From positions 150,434 through 214,433 of the forward strand of contig NZ_BAOS01000010.1 in the NCBI RefSeq assembly GCF_002443295.1: a stretch of DNA of 64,000 bases, written 5' to 3'. The position numbers and the translations under genes were made by a program. Under the pieces are notes generated by a model that did not search any database, was not told the DNA's origin, and saw nothing but the letters and a program-made list of their open reading frames with translations. Each line of letters starts with the position of its first letter. Positions within the stretch are counted from its first letter, which is position 1. The stretch comes from Candidatus Scalindua japonica (GTDB lineage: Bacteria > Planctomycetota > Brocadiia > Brocadiales > Scalinduaceae). Shown here piece by piece: positions 38,898 to 48,024 of this stretch.

Positions 38898-40822
38898 ATC
38901 TCAAACATGAAAAGTGTCCAGATATACTTGCGATTATCTTTTCTCCCGCTAAAATGATCGTTAAGGAGGACAGTTATCGCGTCAGCATTAAAAAGACCCT
39001 CCTTTCTGATTCTGGAAGGGGAGAGTACCTCCAGCAGGTTCTGCTTTAATTCTTTTTTAAACCACTTTGCCAAGGGAACACCAAACCCTTTTTTCTTCCG
39101 GAAAAGTATTTCTTTTGGTAGTTTATTCTTCAGACTTCTTTTGAGGATGTATTTACGGGCCAAACCCCTTAATTTAAGTTTTGAGGGCAGATTGTTAACA
39201 AATTCCGCGAACTCAACATCAAGAAATGGTGAACGCGCTTCTAAAGATGTTGCCATACTGGCCCTGTCTATTTTTGTAAGAATATCATTAGCTAAATAGA
39301 AATGAGAATAACAGAAAATAATTTCGTCCAGAGAGTCTCTGAATTTCATGCCGTCAAGTGCTTGAGAAATGTCATCATAAGGGTTGGATCCATTAATGAT
39401 ATGATTTATATCCTCTGATAAAAAACCTTTTTGTTCTTCTTTTGTAAAAGAACCCAGCCATACCTGGTTTCTTATTGATGGTTTATATGAAATTCCTTTT
39501 AAGAATTGTTTCATTCTGAAATCAAGACTCATGTTATTTATAGACACCGGTATTCTAGGAATAATCTGTTTGGCAATAAAATTATGAAGAAAACCCGGGA
39601 TTTTTTCATAATATCGAGAAATCACATGGGCCTGGAAAGAATCATATCCCGCAAATAATTCATCTCCACCATCACCACCCAGCGCCACTGTAACATGCTC
39701 ACGTGTGAATTTAGAGAGAAGGTATGTTGGGATAATAGACGCGTCCGCGAATGGTTCATCTATAAAGTCCCACACCTCAGGAAGTATTTTAATCATTTTT
39801 TCCGGTGTCAGGATTTGTTCGTGATGGGTTGTTCCAAAAAGGCGGGATACCGATTTGGCATAATTTGATTCATCAAATGATTCTTCTTCAAACCCTATTG
39901 AAAATGTCTTGATCTGGTCAGTCGACATCAATTCTGACATTAATGCTACTATGCAGCTGGAATCAATACCGCCGCTTAGGAATACTCCAAGAGGGACATC
40001 ACTTATCAATCGCCTTTCTACAGATCTTTTAAGCATATCTACCAATTGGTGTTCTATCTCAGGCAGGGAGAGGGAATGAATTGCTTCTGTTCCATTGAAT
40101 TGTATTTGCCAGTATTGTTTTATCTGTACATTTCCGGCTTCCCATCTCAAAAAATGTCCAGGAAGAAGTTTCTTGACATCTTTAATAATTGAGTGTGGCG
40201 CGGGAATATACTCGTAAGAAAGGTATCTACTAAGACTGTGAATATCAATCTCTTTTTTTATGTATGGATATTTGGTCAATGATTTAAGCTCTGAAGAAAA
40301 TGCAATATCGGTTGATGTGTGCCAGTAATAAAGAGGCTTTTGTCCGTAACGGTCCCTTACAAGATACAATACCTCTCTTTTAGCATCCCACAAACCTAAT
40401 GCGAACATTCCATTTAATTTGTTAAATATTTCTTCTCCATATTGTTCATAACCGTGAATGATAACTTCTGTATCTGAATTTGAACGAAACACATGGCCAT
40501 GAGGGATCAGATCATTTTTTAATTCTCTGTAATTATAAATTTCCCCATTATAAGAAATCCATACTGTTTCATTCTCATTGGCCATTGGCTGACGTCCGTT
40601 TTCTGAAACATCAATAATACTAAGCCTTCTATGTCCCAATCCAATCTTTACTTTCGAATGTCCAGTTTCAGAATCCGATTGTCCGTTCTGGTCAAGATTT
40701 CTGTTTATGTATATCCCTTGATCATCTGGTCCTCTATGTTTCAATGCATTGGTCATGTTTTCCAGAAAGTTCCGTTCTAAACGGTTTCCTTCTTTACAGA
40801 TAATACCGGCAATTCCACACAT
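38870..40822 (-). CDS. Asparagine synthase-like glutamine amidotransferase (AsnB type)
   Basis: 650 residues. Cys2 of MCGIAG is the Ntn nucleophile; RHRG-like KHRGPDDQG, GLGHRRLSIID and ISYNGEIYNYRELK are the glutaminase motifs (residues 1-~215). The synthetase half has LSGGIDSS (ATP pyrophosphatase loop) and LGGDGGDELFAGYD. It is slightly longer than plain AsnB and lies in a surface-glycan locus, where such enzymes may amidate sugar acids rather than make asparagine. Overlaps the following membrane-protein gene by 28 nt. Confidence 0.92.
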   Translation of the reverse strand: MCGIAGIICKEGNRLERNFLENMTNALKHRGPDDQGIYINRNLDQNGQSDSETGHSKVKIGLGHRRLSIIDVSENGRQPMANENETVWISYNGEIYNYRELKNDLIPHGHVFRSNSDTEVIIHGYEQYGEEIFNKLNGMFALGLWDAKREVLYLVRDRYGQKPLYYWHTSTDIAFSSELKSLTKYPYIKKEIDIHSLSRYLSYEYIPAPHSIIKDVKKLLPGHFLRWEAGNVQIKQYWQIQFNGTEAIHSLSLPEIEHQLVDMLKRSVERRLISDVPLGVFLSGGIDSSCIVALMSELMSTDQIKTFSIGFEEESFDESNYAKSVSRLFGTTHHEQILTPEKMIKILPEVWDFIDEPFADASIIPTYLLSKFTREHVTVALGGDGGDELFAGYDSFQAHVISRYYEKIPGFLHNFIAKQIIPRIPVSINNMSLDFRMKQFLKGISYKPSIRNQVWLGSFTKEEQKGFLSEDINHIINGSNPYDDISQALDGMKFRDSLDEIIFCYSHFYLANDILTKIDRASMATSLEARSPFLDVEFAEFVNNLPSKLKLRGLARKYILKRSLKNKLPKEILFRKKKGFGVPLAKWFKKELKQNLLEVLSPSRIRKEGLFNADAITVLLNDHFSGRKDNRKYIWTLFMFEMWKEKFINC

Positions 40823-40930
40823 TTATATAAAACCTCGTTTGCGTTAAGAGAAACAGCTAGTTAATAAAGCCCCTGAATCTTCTTGAATAGAAGACGGATG
40901 GGGAGTAAGCAATAACTATTTTCAGGATTA

Positions 40931-42682
40931 TTATAAACCAAGTGTTCTTTGACTGGTTTCAGTAACATCATTGGTAATGTTTTTTACTACATAATAGTCT
41001 TTATTCTGTCCTTCAAAATAGGATCGCATAATTATTTCACCCAGAAGTCCCATAAAGGCAATCTGTAAGACCGTCAGCAGTAATATTCCTGAGAGTAATA
41101 TTATGGTATTAAAAGAAACAGACAGCGTTGTAAACAAAGCTAAGCAAGATAATACGAGTACGACAATTAATCCCATTCCGGCAATTTTTGCTGCAATCTT
41201 GCCAAAAAACTGTATCGGAGTGGTCAGATAATCTGAAAAGAAACGTATGACGATTAAATCAAAAATAACCCTTGATACCCGAGATAGATTGTATTTTGGT
41301 ACTCCGTTTATACGTGGTCGGTGATTTACAGGAACTTCAGCAACTTTAACGCCAAGCCACGCGGCAAATACTGGAATAAATCGATGCATTTCCCCATACA
41401 AATTAATATTCTTTATTATCCCACGCTTGTATGCCTTAAGGGTGCATCCAAAATCCCTCAACTGAACACCGGTTCCCTTTATCAGTTTGTTTATCAATCT
41501 GTTTGCGATGAATGAAGGTATTCTGCGTGTGAGCATTTTATCCTTTCGTTTTTCACGAAGACCGCTGACCAGATCATAACCTTCAGCCATTTTTTCAAGA
41601 AGTATTGGTATATCTGCAGGATCATTCTGCAGGTCACCATCAAGCGTTATTACTACCGCACCCCGGGAGTACTTGAATCCTGCATTGAGAGCCGCTGTTT
41701 GTCCGTAATTTCTTCTCAAATAGATCACCTTTACATCCTTGTCTCTTTCAGCGATTTTTTCAAGTTCGTTACCGCTTCCGTCAATACTTCCGTCATCAAC
41801 AAAAATAATCTCATATGCCTGTTTAAGGTTGTTTAATGTATCAAGCAGCTCAGTATATAATAAAGGAATGTTTTCTCTCTCATTACATATTGGAATGACT
41901 ACAGAAAGCCCAATATTTTGAAGGTTTGCCTTGTCCTCAAAATCTTTGATTATCTTTAACGGTGATATCTGAAACGGTTGATCTGAAAAATATAATTCAG
42001 TATTAAGGTCGAGATTAACATTCTCCGATTTGGTTATTGCAAATTCAAATTTTTTCTTAAGATTAATGACTTCAGAGTTTTTCCTGTGGTTGATGTAAAG
42101 CTTGTTAACCACTTTCTGCGCTTTAGAAAGATCATTGACTGCCAGATATACATAGCCTGTATTAACGACTGCTACGATGTAGTCAGGTTTTATTTTAATC
42201 GCTTCCTCAAAAAAATGGATAGCCTTACAGTATTTATGCTGTAAATGGAAAAGGACACCAATATCATTTAACAATTTATAATTGTCTGGCTGAGTTTTAA
42301 TAGCCATTTCAAATATCTCTGTTGCTTCACTCAGGCGATTTGAGCTGTGCAATAGTAATCCATAATTATAGAGAAATTCAAAATTTTCAGGCTGTAAAGC
42401 AAGTGCCTTTTTAAAGAACACCTCACTCTTTGAAGCATTATTCAGTACCTTGTGCGCATTGGCAAGAATGAATTGTAACTCAGCATGGTCTTTATTTAAA
42501 TCGGCGGCCTTTTCAAGATAGAATATTGCCTTTGATATCTCACTTTTTTGAAAATAAAAAATTCCCAACTGAAGATTGATCTCATATGAATCTGGTTCTC
42601 TGTTCAGCTTACGGTGTAGTTGCTTTAACCCGTTCTTTTTAATCTTCTTCTGAAATTGTTCTTTTACCTCAATATCAATCAT
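40931..42682 (-). CDS. TPR-GT2 fusion: polyprenyl-phosphate sugar transferase-like
   Basis: 583 residues. Residues ~1-200 are TPR repeats (IFYLEKAADLNKDHAELQF, FLYNYGLLLHSSNRLSEA). Residues ~250-470 are a GT2 domain: LSVVIPICNERENIPLL, IIFVDDGSIDGSG, LDGDLQNDP and DFGCTLKAYKR. Two hydrophobic helices end the protein. The GT2 plus two helices matches DPM1/GtrB/ArnC-type enzymes that make polyprenyl-phosphate sugars, the donors used by GT39-like membrane proteins such as those at 17-25 kb. The first gene of the minus-strand glycan run. Confidence 0.88.
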   Translation of the reverse strand: MIDIEVKEQFQKKIKKNGLKQLHRKLNREPDSYEINLQLGIFYFQKSEISKAIFYLEKAADLNKDHAELQFILANAHKVLNNASKSEVFFKKALALQPENFEFLYNYGLLLHSSNRLSEATEIFEMAIKTQPDNYKLLNDIGVLFHLQHKYCKAIHFFEEAIKIKPDYIVAVVNTGYVYLAVNDLSKAQKVVNKLYINHRKNSEVINLKKKFEFAITKSENVNLDLNTELYFSDQPFQISPLKIIKDFEDKANLQNIGLSVVIPICNERENIPLLYTELLDTLNNLKQAYEIIFVDDGSIDGSGNELEKIAERDKDVKVIYLRRNYGQTAALNAGFKYSRGAVVITLDGDLQNDPADIPILLEKMAEGYDLVSGLREKRKDKMLTRRIPSFIANRLINKLIKGTGVQLRDFGCTLKAYKRGIIKNINLYGEMHRFIPVFAAWLGVKVAEVPVNHRPRINGVPKYNLSRVSRVIFDLIVIRFFSDYLTTPIQFFGKIAAKIAGMGLIVVLVLSCLALFTTLSVSFNTIILLSGILLLTVLQIAFMGLLGEIIMRSYFEGQNKDYYVVKNITNDVTETSQRTLGL

Positions 42683-43104
42683 GGTTTGTTTCTACTGATG
42701 CCAGACATTAAATTTTGGCTAAAACAGACAGTTATTAGGTTTAAAATAATGATACTTTTTTATAAAGCCATTTTTCCTTAAACTAAGGTTAGCATAATCC
42801 ATGCCTAATATAGTTATTTTCTGTAATTTATAAAACCTGCATATTGTTTTTTGTAACTGGTTATATAACAGAAGCTTAGAAGCGTCAGTAATGTGAGAAA
42901 AATAGTAGCCTTTCTCTTCATTTTATGCCTCCATCATGGGTGTTCAATTATTCAACAATACTTTTTCAATTATTCAACAATACTGTGACAGGTGCAGAAT
43001 CACATTTGTGAGAAACAACATATATAAGATAATACCGGAAGCAATTGATGATATACTTACAAATGGGGTTATCAAAGAATGCTCAACTGTAGGCCCTAGA
43101 AAAG
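42683..43104. other. Intergenic region before the glycan locus
   Basis: AT-rich sequence upstream of the glycan run, so its promoter probably lies here, though I cannot place boxes. It includes a short tandem repeat (42943-42984) and the degraded C-terminal part of an IS630-type transposase nearer its right edge. No intact gene. Confidence 0.4.
42943..42984. repeat. Two direct copies of a 20-bp sequence, period 22
   Basis: TTCAATTATTCAACAATACT occurs at 42943-42962 and again at 42965-42984, separated by TT. It may be a local duplication. No function is apparent. Confidence 0.6.
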
Positions 43105-43470
43105 CTGATAATATCAGTATACAAATGGTGCACCTTTTAATTATCAAGAACCAGAAATACCTTTCTTGCTGATTCTTTAATAAGACGTTTCATAAACCTT
43201 ATGAGAGTATCAGAATTCATTTTATTCTCATATACCATAAATCTCACTTTGCCTTGATTCGTAACGGTAGAGATCAAATTGACCCGTTTGCACCTGGGGT
43301 GAAGACGAATTGCTGGTGTTTGTCCTTTTGGTGCATAGCATCTGCCATGATAGCTCTCATTACAAAGCCCAGTCTCATCTCCCCAGTGAATTTCTGCTCG
43401 CTCTTTTTTAGCTCTTTTTGCAATTGAGGGATACTCCCGTGTGCTGTTATCGCTGAGTTTCCACTTGGCT
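43105..43470 (-). pseudogene. Remnant of an IS630-type transposase
   Basis: The minus strand reads EYPSIAKRAKKERAEIHWGD, then ETGLCNESYHGRCYAPKG and FMVYENKMNSDTLIRFM, then VFLVLDNXKVHH, where X is a TAA at the place of the usual Leu/Arg codon. The first catalytic Asp is in HWGDETG and the second in LVLDN. The N-terminal helix-turn-helix and the C-terminal Glu region are missing or degraded. A dead IS630-family copy. Confidence 0.8.
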
Positions 43471-43578
43471 CTAGTATTGTATTATGTTATAAAAGAAGAT
43501 TATGCAATTTCTAATAAAAATAAAAATGGCTATACCGCATGAAATAAGTGGATAGGTTGTCTTAATAAGGAAGGGAGG

Positions 43579-44205
43579 ATGGATGAGATGAAAGCAATAA
43601 TGATAGTTATTATAACAACACTCACAGTGATACTATTCCTAGGCAGGGAAGGGAAGGCATTTCCTATCGAGGATCAAGTCAATGATGACCGAACGACAAC
43701 AACACCTACGATCTTCAACGCAGACGGTGTGAGCCACAATTGGCAACAGGGAGTCACTACCGGTATAGCAGGAGTATTAGTAAGCATAGACTTATTCTTA
43801 GAAGAAGGGACTACTTCACTCTATATAAATAAGGGAGCTCCGTGGGAGACGGATAAAGATGAATATAATGGGATTATAACTGGGGACGCGGGATGGGGGT
43901 GGCAGACTATAGATCTCACTGCCTCCAATATTTCTTTAGCACTAAATGAAACATTTGTCATAGGAATAAAGGGAATAGGTGGTGGATTGAGATCGGAGTA
44001 CAATACTAACGTCCCTGAATATGCAGGTGGATCACTATATTATAATGGAAATCCATGGTTAGTGTCTAATAGTGACATGTTATTCAGGACATTTATGGAG
44101 CCGAACTCTGTCCCAGAACCAACAACCGTCACCCTCTTGGGCATAGGCTTAGTCGGCCTTGCAGCTGCAATAGTAAGACGCAGACTGAAAAAGACCAGAT
44201 TTTGA
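43579..44205 (+). CDS. Secreted PEP-CTERM protein
   Basis: 208 residues. A signal peptide covers ~1-27. The C-terminus has the sorting signal VPEPTTVTLLGIGLVGLAAA followed by IVRRRLKK, i.e. PEP motif, hydrophobic helix and basic tail. Exosortase cleaves such proteins and they are commonly found with exopolysaccharide loci, which fits the neighbouring glycan genes. The middle is beta-rich (GWGWQTIDLTASNISLAL) with no recognised domain. GGAGG lies just before the first ATG; the ATG three codons later is also possible. No exosortase is visible in the window. Confidence 0.87.
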   Translation: MDEMKAIMIVIITTLTVILFLGREGKAFPIEDQVNDDRTTTTPTIFNADGVSHNWQQGVTTGIAGVLVSIDLFLEEGTTSLYINKGAPWETDKDEYNGIITGDAGWGWQTIDLTASNISLALNETFVIGIKGIGGGLRSEYNTNVPEYAGGSLYYNGNPWLVSNSDMLFRTFMEPNSVPEPTTVTLLGIGLVGLAAAIVRRRLKKTRF

Positions 44206-44397
44206 GTGTAAGATTACACTATCTTTCCAATCCTTCACCTGACAAAGCGGCCTGGCTTTACCAGATGCCCCAATAAAAGCCACGGAATAAATATACGAAT
44301 TGCTTTATTGAAACCACTACACCAAGCAAACCGCAAAAGTCAGGACAGCCTCTGTAGACCCACATCGTTAGACAATCAATGTGCATTTACATGTTGT

Positions 44398-44976
44398 TTA
44401 CCAGTTTTCACCTAATAGTTCAAAATAAGACTGTGGATGAAGGCAAGCTGGGCATAATTTTAGTGCTTCTTCCGCTTCGTGCAAATAACCGCAGTTTCTG
44501 CAACGCCATGTTACTTTGTTATTTCTTTTAAATGCCCTACCCGCTTCAAGGTTATCGGCAAGATCCTTATACCGTTTATCATGTTGCTTCTCTGCCACAG
44601 ATATAGCCTCAAATGCTTTTGCTATTTCTTCAAATCCTTCTTCTTTTGCGGTCCTGGCAAATCCTGGATACATTTCTGTCCATTCATATTCTTCACCAGC
44701 CGCTGCAGCTTTAAGGTTTTCTAATGTACTTCCAATTGTACCTGCGGGAAAAGACACTGAAACCTCCACATCACCACCTTCAAGAAATTTAAAGAATCGT
44801 TTGGCATGTTCCTTTTCCTGATTTGCAGTTTCTTCGAATATTTCTGAAATTTGGACTAAACCTTCTTTTTTGGCTTTACTTGCAAAAAAGGTATATCTAT
44901 TTCTCGCTTGAGATTCTCCAGCGAAGGCTGTGAGTAAATTTTTCTCAGTTTGAGTTCTTTTTATGCTTTTTGACAT
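44398..44976 (-). CDS. Rubrerythrin
   Basis: 192 residues from ATG 44976, where TAAAGGAG precedes by 7 nt; a longer in-frame start at 45042 lacks support. The ferritin-like diiron domain has FAGESQARNRY, TANQEKEHAKRF and AVAEKQHDKRY-type EXXH helices. The C-terminal rubredoxin-like domain has WRCRNCGYLHE and CPACLHP (two CxxC). It reduces peroxide in anaerobes. It lies directly downstream of a 101-bp palindromic repeat. Confidence 0.95.
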   Translation of the reverse strand: MSKSIKRTQTEKNLLTAFAGESQARNRYTFFASKAKKEGLVQISEIFEETANQEKEHAKRFFKFLEGGDVEVSVSFPAGTIGSTLENLKAAAAGEEYEWTEMYPGFARTAKEEGFEEIAKAFEAISVAEKQHDKRYKDLADNLEAGRAFKRNNKVTWRCRNCGYLHEAEEALKLCPACLHPQSYFELLGENW

Positions 44977-45032
44977 TTTTTTCTCCTTTAAAATTACAAA
45001 TTTTATTAATGTATTTTCCTGTATAACTTTCC

Positions 45033-45133
45033 GCATAAGCAACTACCATCCGTGTGCATGCTTGCAAGTGAGGCGTGGAGCGGCAGCCTCAAGAACTATT
45101 AAATCACACATAATCTGGTGGTTGGCGTAATGC
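45033..45133. repeat. ~101-bp imperfect palindrome, family R1 copy A
   Basis: Starts GCATAAGCAACTACC and ends GGTGGTTGGCGTAATGC, so its ends are imperfect inverted repeats. The middle (GCTTGCAAGTGAGGCGTGGA, then GCGGCAGCCTCAAGAA) closely matches copies at 61998-62101 and 63047-63150. It lies just after the stop codon of the diiron-receiver gene (minus strand). Confidence 0.75.
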
Positions 45134-45158
45134 TATTCGTTATGCCATGTTGTTGATT

Positions 45159-46019
45159 TCATTTAGAAATAATAATTTTTGCAGCTTCTTCCCTCAACAC
45201 ACTTATGTCCATTGGTTTTGCAAGGTATTTTACCCGATTCTGATCAAAATAAGCTTTCCTTTCAGATGATAAATCTCCTGTCATGAACAAAAACCTGTTA
45301 CTTGATGTTGGGTATTCTTCAATTGTGTTTTGGTAAAAAGAGAGGCCATCCATTATCGGCATATCAATGTCAGCGATGATCAACTTGTAAAATTTCCTTT
45401 TTATCAACTTGAACGCCTCTTTGCCATTATGCGCAACATCGATATTTCCTGAACGATTTAGCAGCGATTTAATCAGGTCTGTTATTAATTCTTCATCATC
45501 AACGATTAAAATATTTTCAATCCAGATAGGAGGTAATTCTTTTATTTTTTGCAAAGCGTCCGATTTACGTTCTACTGTCCTTAAGAAGTGTTCTATCTCC
45601 TTAATATGGGCTTGAATCCTGGCTGCCGGATATTTGAATTCACTTGTTTTATCTTTTAAAAAATTTACTGCGTATAGAAAAACGTCATTCCATTCTGATA
45701 GTTCTAGTTCGACAATCTTGTTGATAAGTTCATCTTTAGACAGTGTGTTTTGTTCAAGCCCGTTTTTTATGGTCGATATTTGGTTGATAATTTTTTCATT
45801 TGTTTCTTTATCAATAGAAATGGCAACGGTAAAATCAGGTTCGGAATCTAAAAACAATGCTGCACTTCCCATGACATGGTAATGCCAAGCTTCATCCTCT
45901 GCGTTATGTTCAAGAAATTTTTTAAATACATCGTCATCGGAATAAATGGATGCGGCTTGGTGATACATTTCACCTGCAAGATGTTCAATCCCTCGAAGCC
46001 ATTTAATTATTTCTTTCAT
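45159..46019 (-). CDS. Ferritin-like (diiron) domain fused to a receiver domain
   Basis: 286 residues. Residues ~1-150 resemble a rubrerythrin-like four-helix bundle: RGIEHLAGEMYHQAA, then HNAEDEAWHYHVMG (ExxH-type motif) and HIKEIEHFLRTVE. Residues ~165-286 are a receiver: NILIVDDEELI (acidic pair), LIIADIDMPIMDG (phospho-acceptor Asp), FMTGD and YLAKPMD (Lys). A diiron-type sensor joined directly to a receiver is unusual; it may link peroxide, oxygen or iron state to signalling. It is next to rubrerythrin on the same strand, separated by repeat A. Confidence 0.8.
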   Translation of the reverse strand: MKEIIKWLRGIEHLAGEMYHQAASIYSDDDVFKKFLEHNAEDEAWHYHVMGSAALFLDSEPDFTVAISIDKETNEKIINQISTIKNGLEQNTLSKDELINKIVELELSEWNDVFLYAVNFLKDKTSEFKYPAARIQAHIKEIEHFLRTVERKSDALQKIKELPPIWIENILIVDDEELITDLIKSLLNRSGNIDVAHNGKEAFKLIKRKFYKLIIADIDMPIMDGLSFYQNTIEEYPTSSNRFLFMTGDLSSERKAYFDQNRVKYLAKPMDISVLREEAAKIIISK

Positions 46020-46073
46020 TGATTTCTTACCATATAAAAAAATTTTATTCTACCATGATTTTGATTTTGAGAC

Positions 46074-46117
46074 ATAAGATTAGATTGTGTGAGGAACGAA
46101 CCACAATCTAATCTTAT
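46074..46117. repeat. Perfect 16-bp hairpin, family R2 copy 1
   Basis: ATAAGATTAGATTGTG (46074-46089) pairs perfectly with 46102-46117 around a 12-nt loop (TGAGGAACGAAC). The core recurs at the end of the IS91-family element near 59271-59306. On the plus strand the hairpin is followed by CTTATTCG-like sequence, as in the second copy. It may be a solo end left by such an element. Confidence 0.6.
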
Positions 46118-46249
46118 TCGCTATACATTTATTTATTGTCAAATTGTCAATAATTAATATTGGCTCTTTTGCAGAATCTATGGGTAAAAGTAAGCCAAGA
46201 AAAAGAAAAAAATATTGTTTTATTTAAAGGGAGTCTCACCAAAAGGAAT

Positions 46250-46322
46250 ATTTTTTATTCCTTTCTCCGCCACCCACCCCTCTTTTTGGTGAGGGTGGGC
46301 GGCTCCGAAAGGAATAAAAAAT
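46250..46322. repeat. Large hairpin before an ISL3-type transposase remnant
   Basis: ATTTTTTATTCCTTTC (46250-46265) pairs perfectly with 46307-46322, and the inner part (CCGCC.CCCACC with GGGTGGGCGG) extends the stem with a few mismatches. It could be a bidirectional terminator or an element end. The ISL3 frame begins 100 bp to the right. Confidence 0.5.
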
Positions 46323-46421
46323 AAAGCCTTCTTTAAATTTCAATAATAAGCATTGCTGTTACAATTTGTTAAAATAAGTTCTCTATAAACAATATAATTA
46401 ACAAATTACAAGTAAACAACA

Positions 46422-47075
46422 ATGCTTATAAAAACACTACTCAATAAATGCTACCCTGTCAAGGGATTCATCTATGGCAATGTTATATTGTCTGATACCA
46501 AAATTACTGTCAAAGTAAAAGAACGTAAAGGAACCAGAGGTTTATGTAACCAGTGCAAAGAAGCTGCGCCAACTTACGATCATCTAAATGAACGATATTT
46601 TCGCTTTATACCTTTGTGGGGTTACATGGTCATGTTGGCATACAAACCGCGACGCGTAAGTTGTCCTGAACATGGAGTAACCGTAGAACATATTCCATGG
46701 GCCCAGGGCAAAAGTCCTATTTGTGAACCTTTCAGAATATTTCTTTCACATTGGGCGAAGTATCTTTCCTGGCAGGAAGTAGCCAGACAATTTCGTGTCT
46801 CATGGAGAAACGTATTTGAATCAGTAGAGCATGTTGTTGAATATGGATTAAAGCACCGTAACATGGATAATATCAACGCAATAGGTATAGACGAGATACA
46901 ATACTTAAAAGGACACAAATATCTGACATTGGTTTTTCAAATAGACACTGCCTGTAAGAGATTGTTATTTGTAGGGCAGAACCGATGTGCTAAAACATTG
47001 TTGCGATTCTTTATTGATTTTGGTAAAGAACGATCTGGAAAATTAAAGGCAATTTGCAGTGATCTCTCTTGGTGA
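46422..47075 (+). pseudogene. Truncated ISL3-family transposase
   Basis: 217 residues: zinc-ribbon-like cysteines (GLCNQCKEA, SCPEHGV), HIPWAQGKS, then the first catalytic Asp in NAIGIDEIQYLKGHKY. The frame stops soon after the second Asp region (AICSDLSW), where complete ISL3 transposases of about 400 residues continue. The C-terminal half is absent in all frames after 47075, so this copy is dead. Confidence 0.82.
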
Positions 47076-47104
47076 AAAAATTTCAATAAAATCTACTGCC
47101 ATAA

Positions 47105-47290
47105 TCATATCTGGTGTTGAATTGAGTTGATGGTTTCTAGCAATATTTTTTTAGGCGCATTTCTATCTATTTTTTCTTTTAAATCATCCAACATCTCATC
47201 TAATTTCCTCTCTAATTTAGCTTCATGGTAGGCTTTTGCAAATTCAGGATTTTGCATTTGTTCTCGAAGTAAGCTTTCGTAATTTGTCAT
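47105..47290 (-). CDS. Antitoxin-like small protein
   Basis: 61 residues, helical and charged (YESLLREQMQNPEFAKAYHE). The LREQMQNPEFAKAY block is typical of antitoxins paired with Gp49-type HigB toxins. The ATG overlaps the stop of the upstream toxin frame (ATGA) and AGGAGG precedes it. The toxin carries a nonsense codon, so the antitoxin may be a relic or may act on other toxins. Confidence 0.65.
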   Translation of the reverse strand: MTNYESLLREQMQNPEFAKAYHEAKLERKLDEMLDDLKEKIDRNAPKKILLETINSIQHQI

Positions 47291-47652
47291 AATTCCCTCC
47301 TATCGTTATATATTTTTCTTAGCACTTTGGCCCTCTCTATTTCTTTAGTTGGAGTTTTTTGAGATTTCTTAATGAAACCATGAGTTATAATGATTTTAGC
47401 TCCCTTTATGTAAAAATAAAATGCTCTGGCAATTCTATCACTAAGATGTGTCCTTAATTCAAAAATACCGTCCTCTACATGTTTAGATAGTTTCTCTTTT
47501 ATGGGTAAATTATTATTTTTTAGTTCTAAAAAGTAATTAATTGTTTCAAATATTTTAGCCCTGTCTTTTGTATTGAGGCTCTAAACAAATTCTTCAAATG
47601 GCTTATCATTATTTTTTATTTCTACGTATTCAATTTCATATTCTATATTCAA
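47287..47652 (-). pseudogene. HigB/RelE-type (Gp49-like) toxin with an in-frame TAG
   Basis: From TTG 47652 the frame reads 23 codons (ending KPFEEFV), meets TAG at 47581-47583, and continues without shift through SLNTKDRAKIFETINYF, DGIFELRTHLSDRIARAF, IITHGFIKKSQKTPTKEIERA to its TGA. The last block (HGFxKKxxKTPxxEIxxA) is the signature of Gp49-like ribosome-dependent RNase toxins. The TAG most likely replaces a Gln codon (CAG). Toxin-then-antitoxin order fits HigBA. Confidence 0.75.
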
Positions 47653-48024
47653 AATTAATCTTTCTATCTGAGCCTGCACCCAACGTCAAGTGGATATATT
47701 TTTTTACAGATTTCATGTGTAATTGTTTTAAGCATTGGTTCCTTTGTTTCTACGGAAATTAATTGATTTGGTTTTCACCATATCTTGTATCGTTGTGATT
47801 TTAATAGTATATCTGAATTGTTTCAAGTGTATTCTTTATAGTCATATAACGGTATAGTATTTTGTATGTAAACTATCCTGATGCGATAGTATGCTTAATA
47901 TCAAAATAGCACAATTTGTGATTAATTTCCGGCGGTAATTTACTTCCTTTTATACACTTCAGATAATTTTAATATGCTAGAATACGTTTAGTTAAATTTA
48001 ATACAAACAATAACTGGAGGGGTT
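47653..48024. other. Intergenic region, no gene supported
   Basis: AT-rich DNA between the toxin remnant and the ORF that hosts the group II introns. It includes the strong CTGGAGGGG ribosome binding site just before 48025. No RNA or repeat recognised. Confidence 0.4.

Noticed and set aside
5387..47583. TAG read as a sense codon genome-wide (several in-frame TAGs in recognisable genes)
   Set aside because: Intact genes such as the receivers ending at 13798 and 14426 end with TAG, and other remnants carry TAA or frameshifts, so simple gene decay explains the data.
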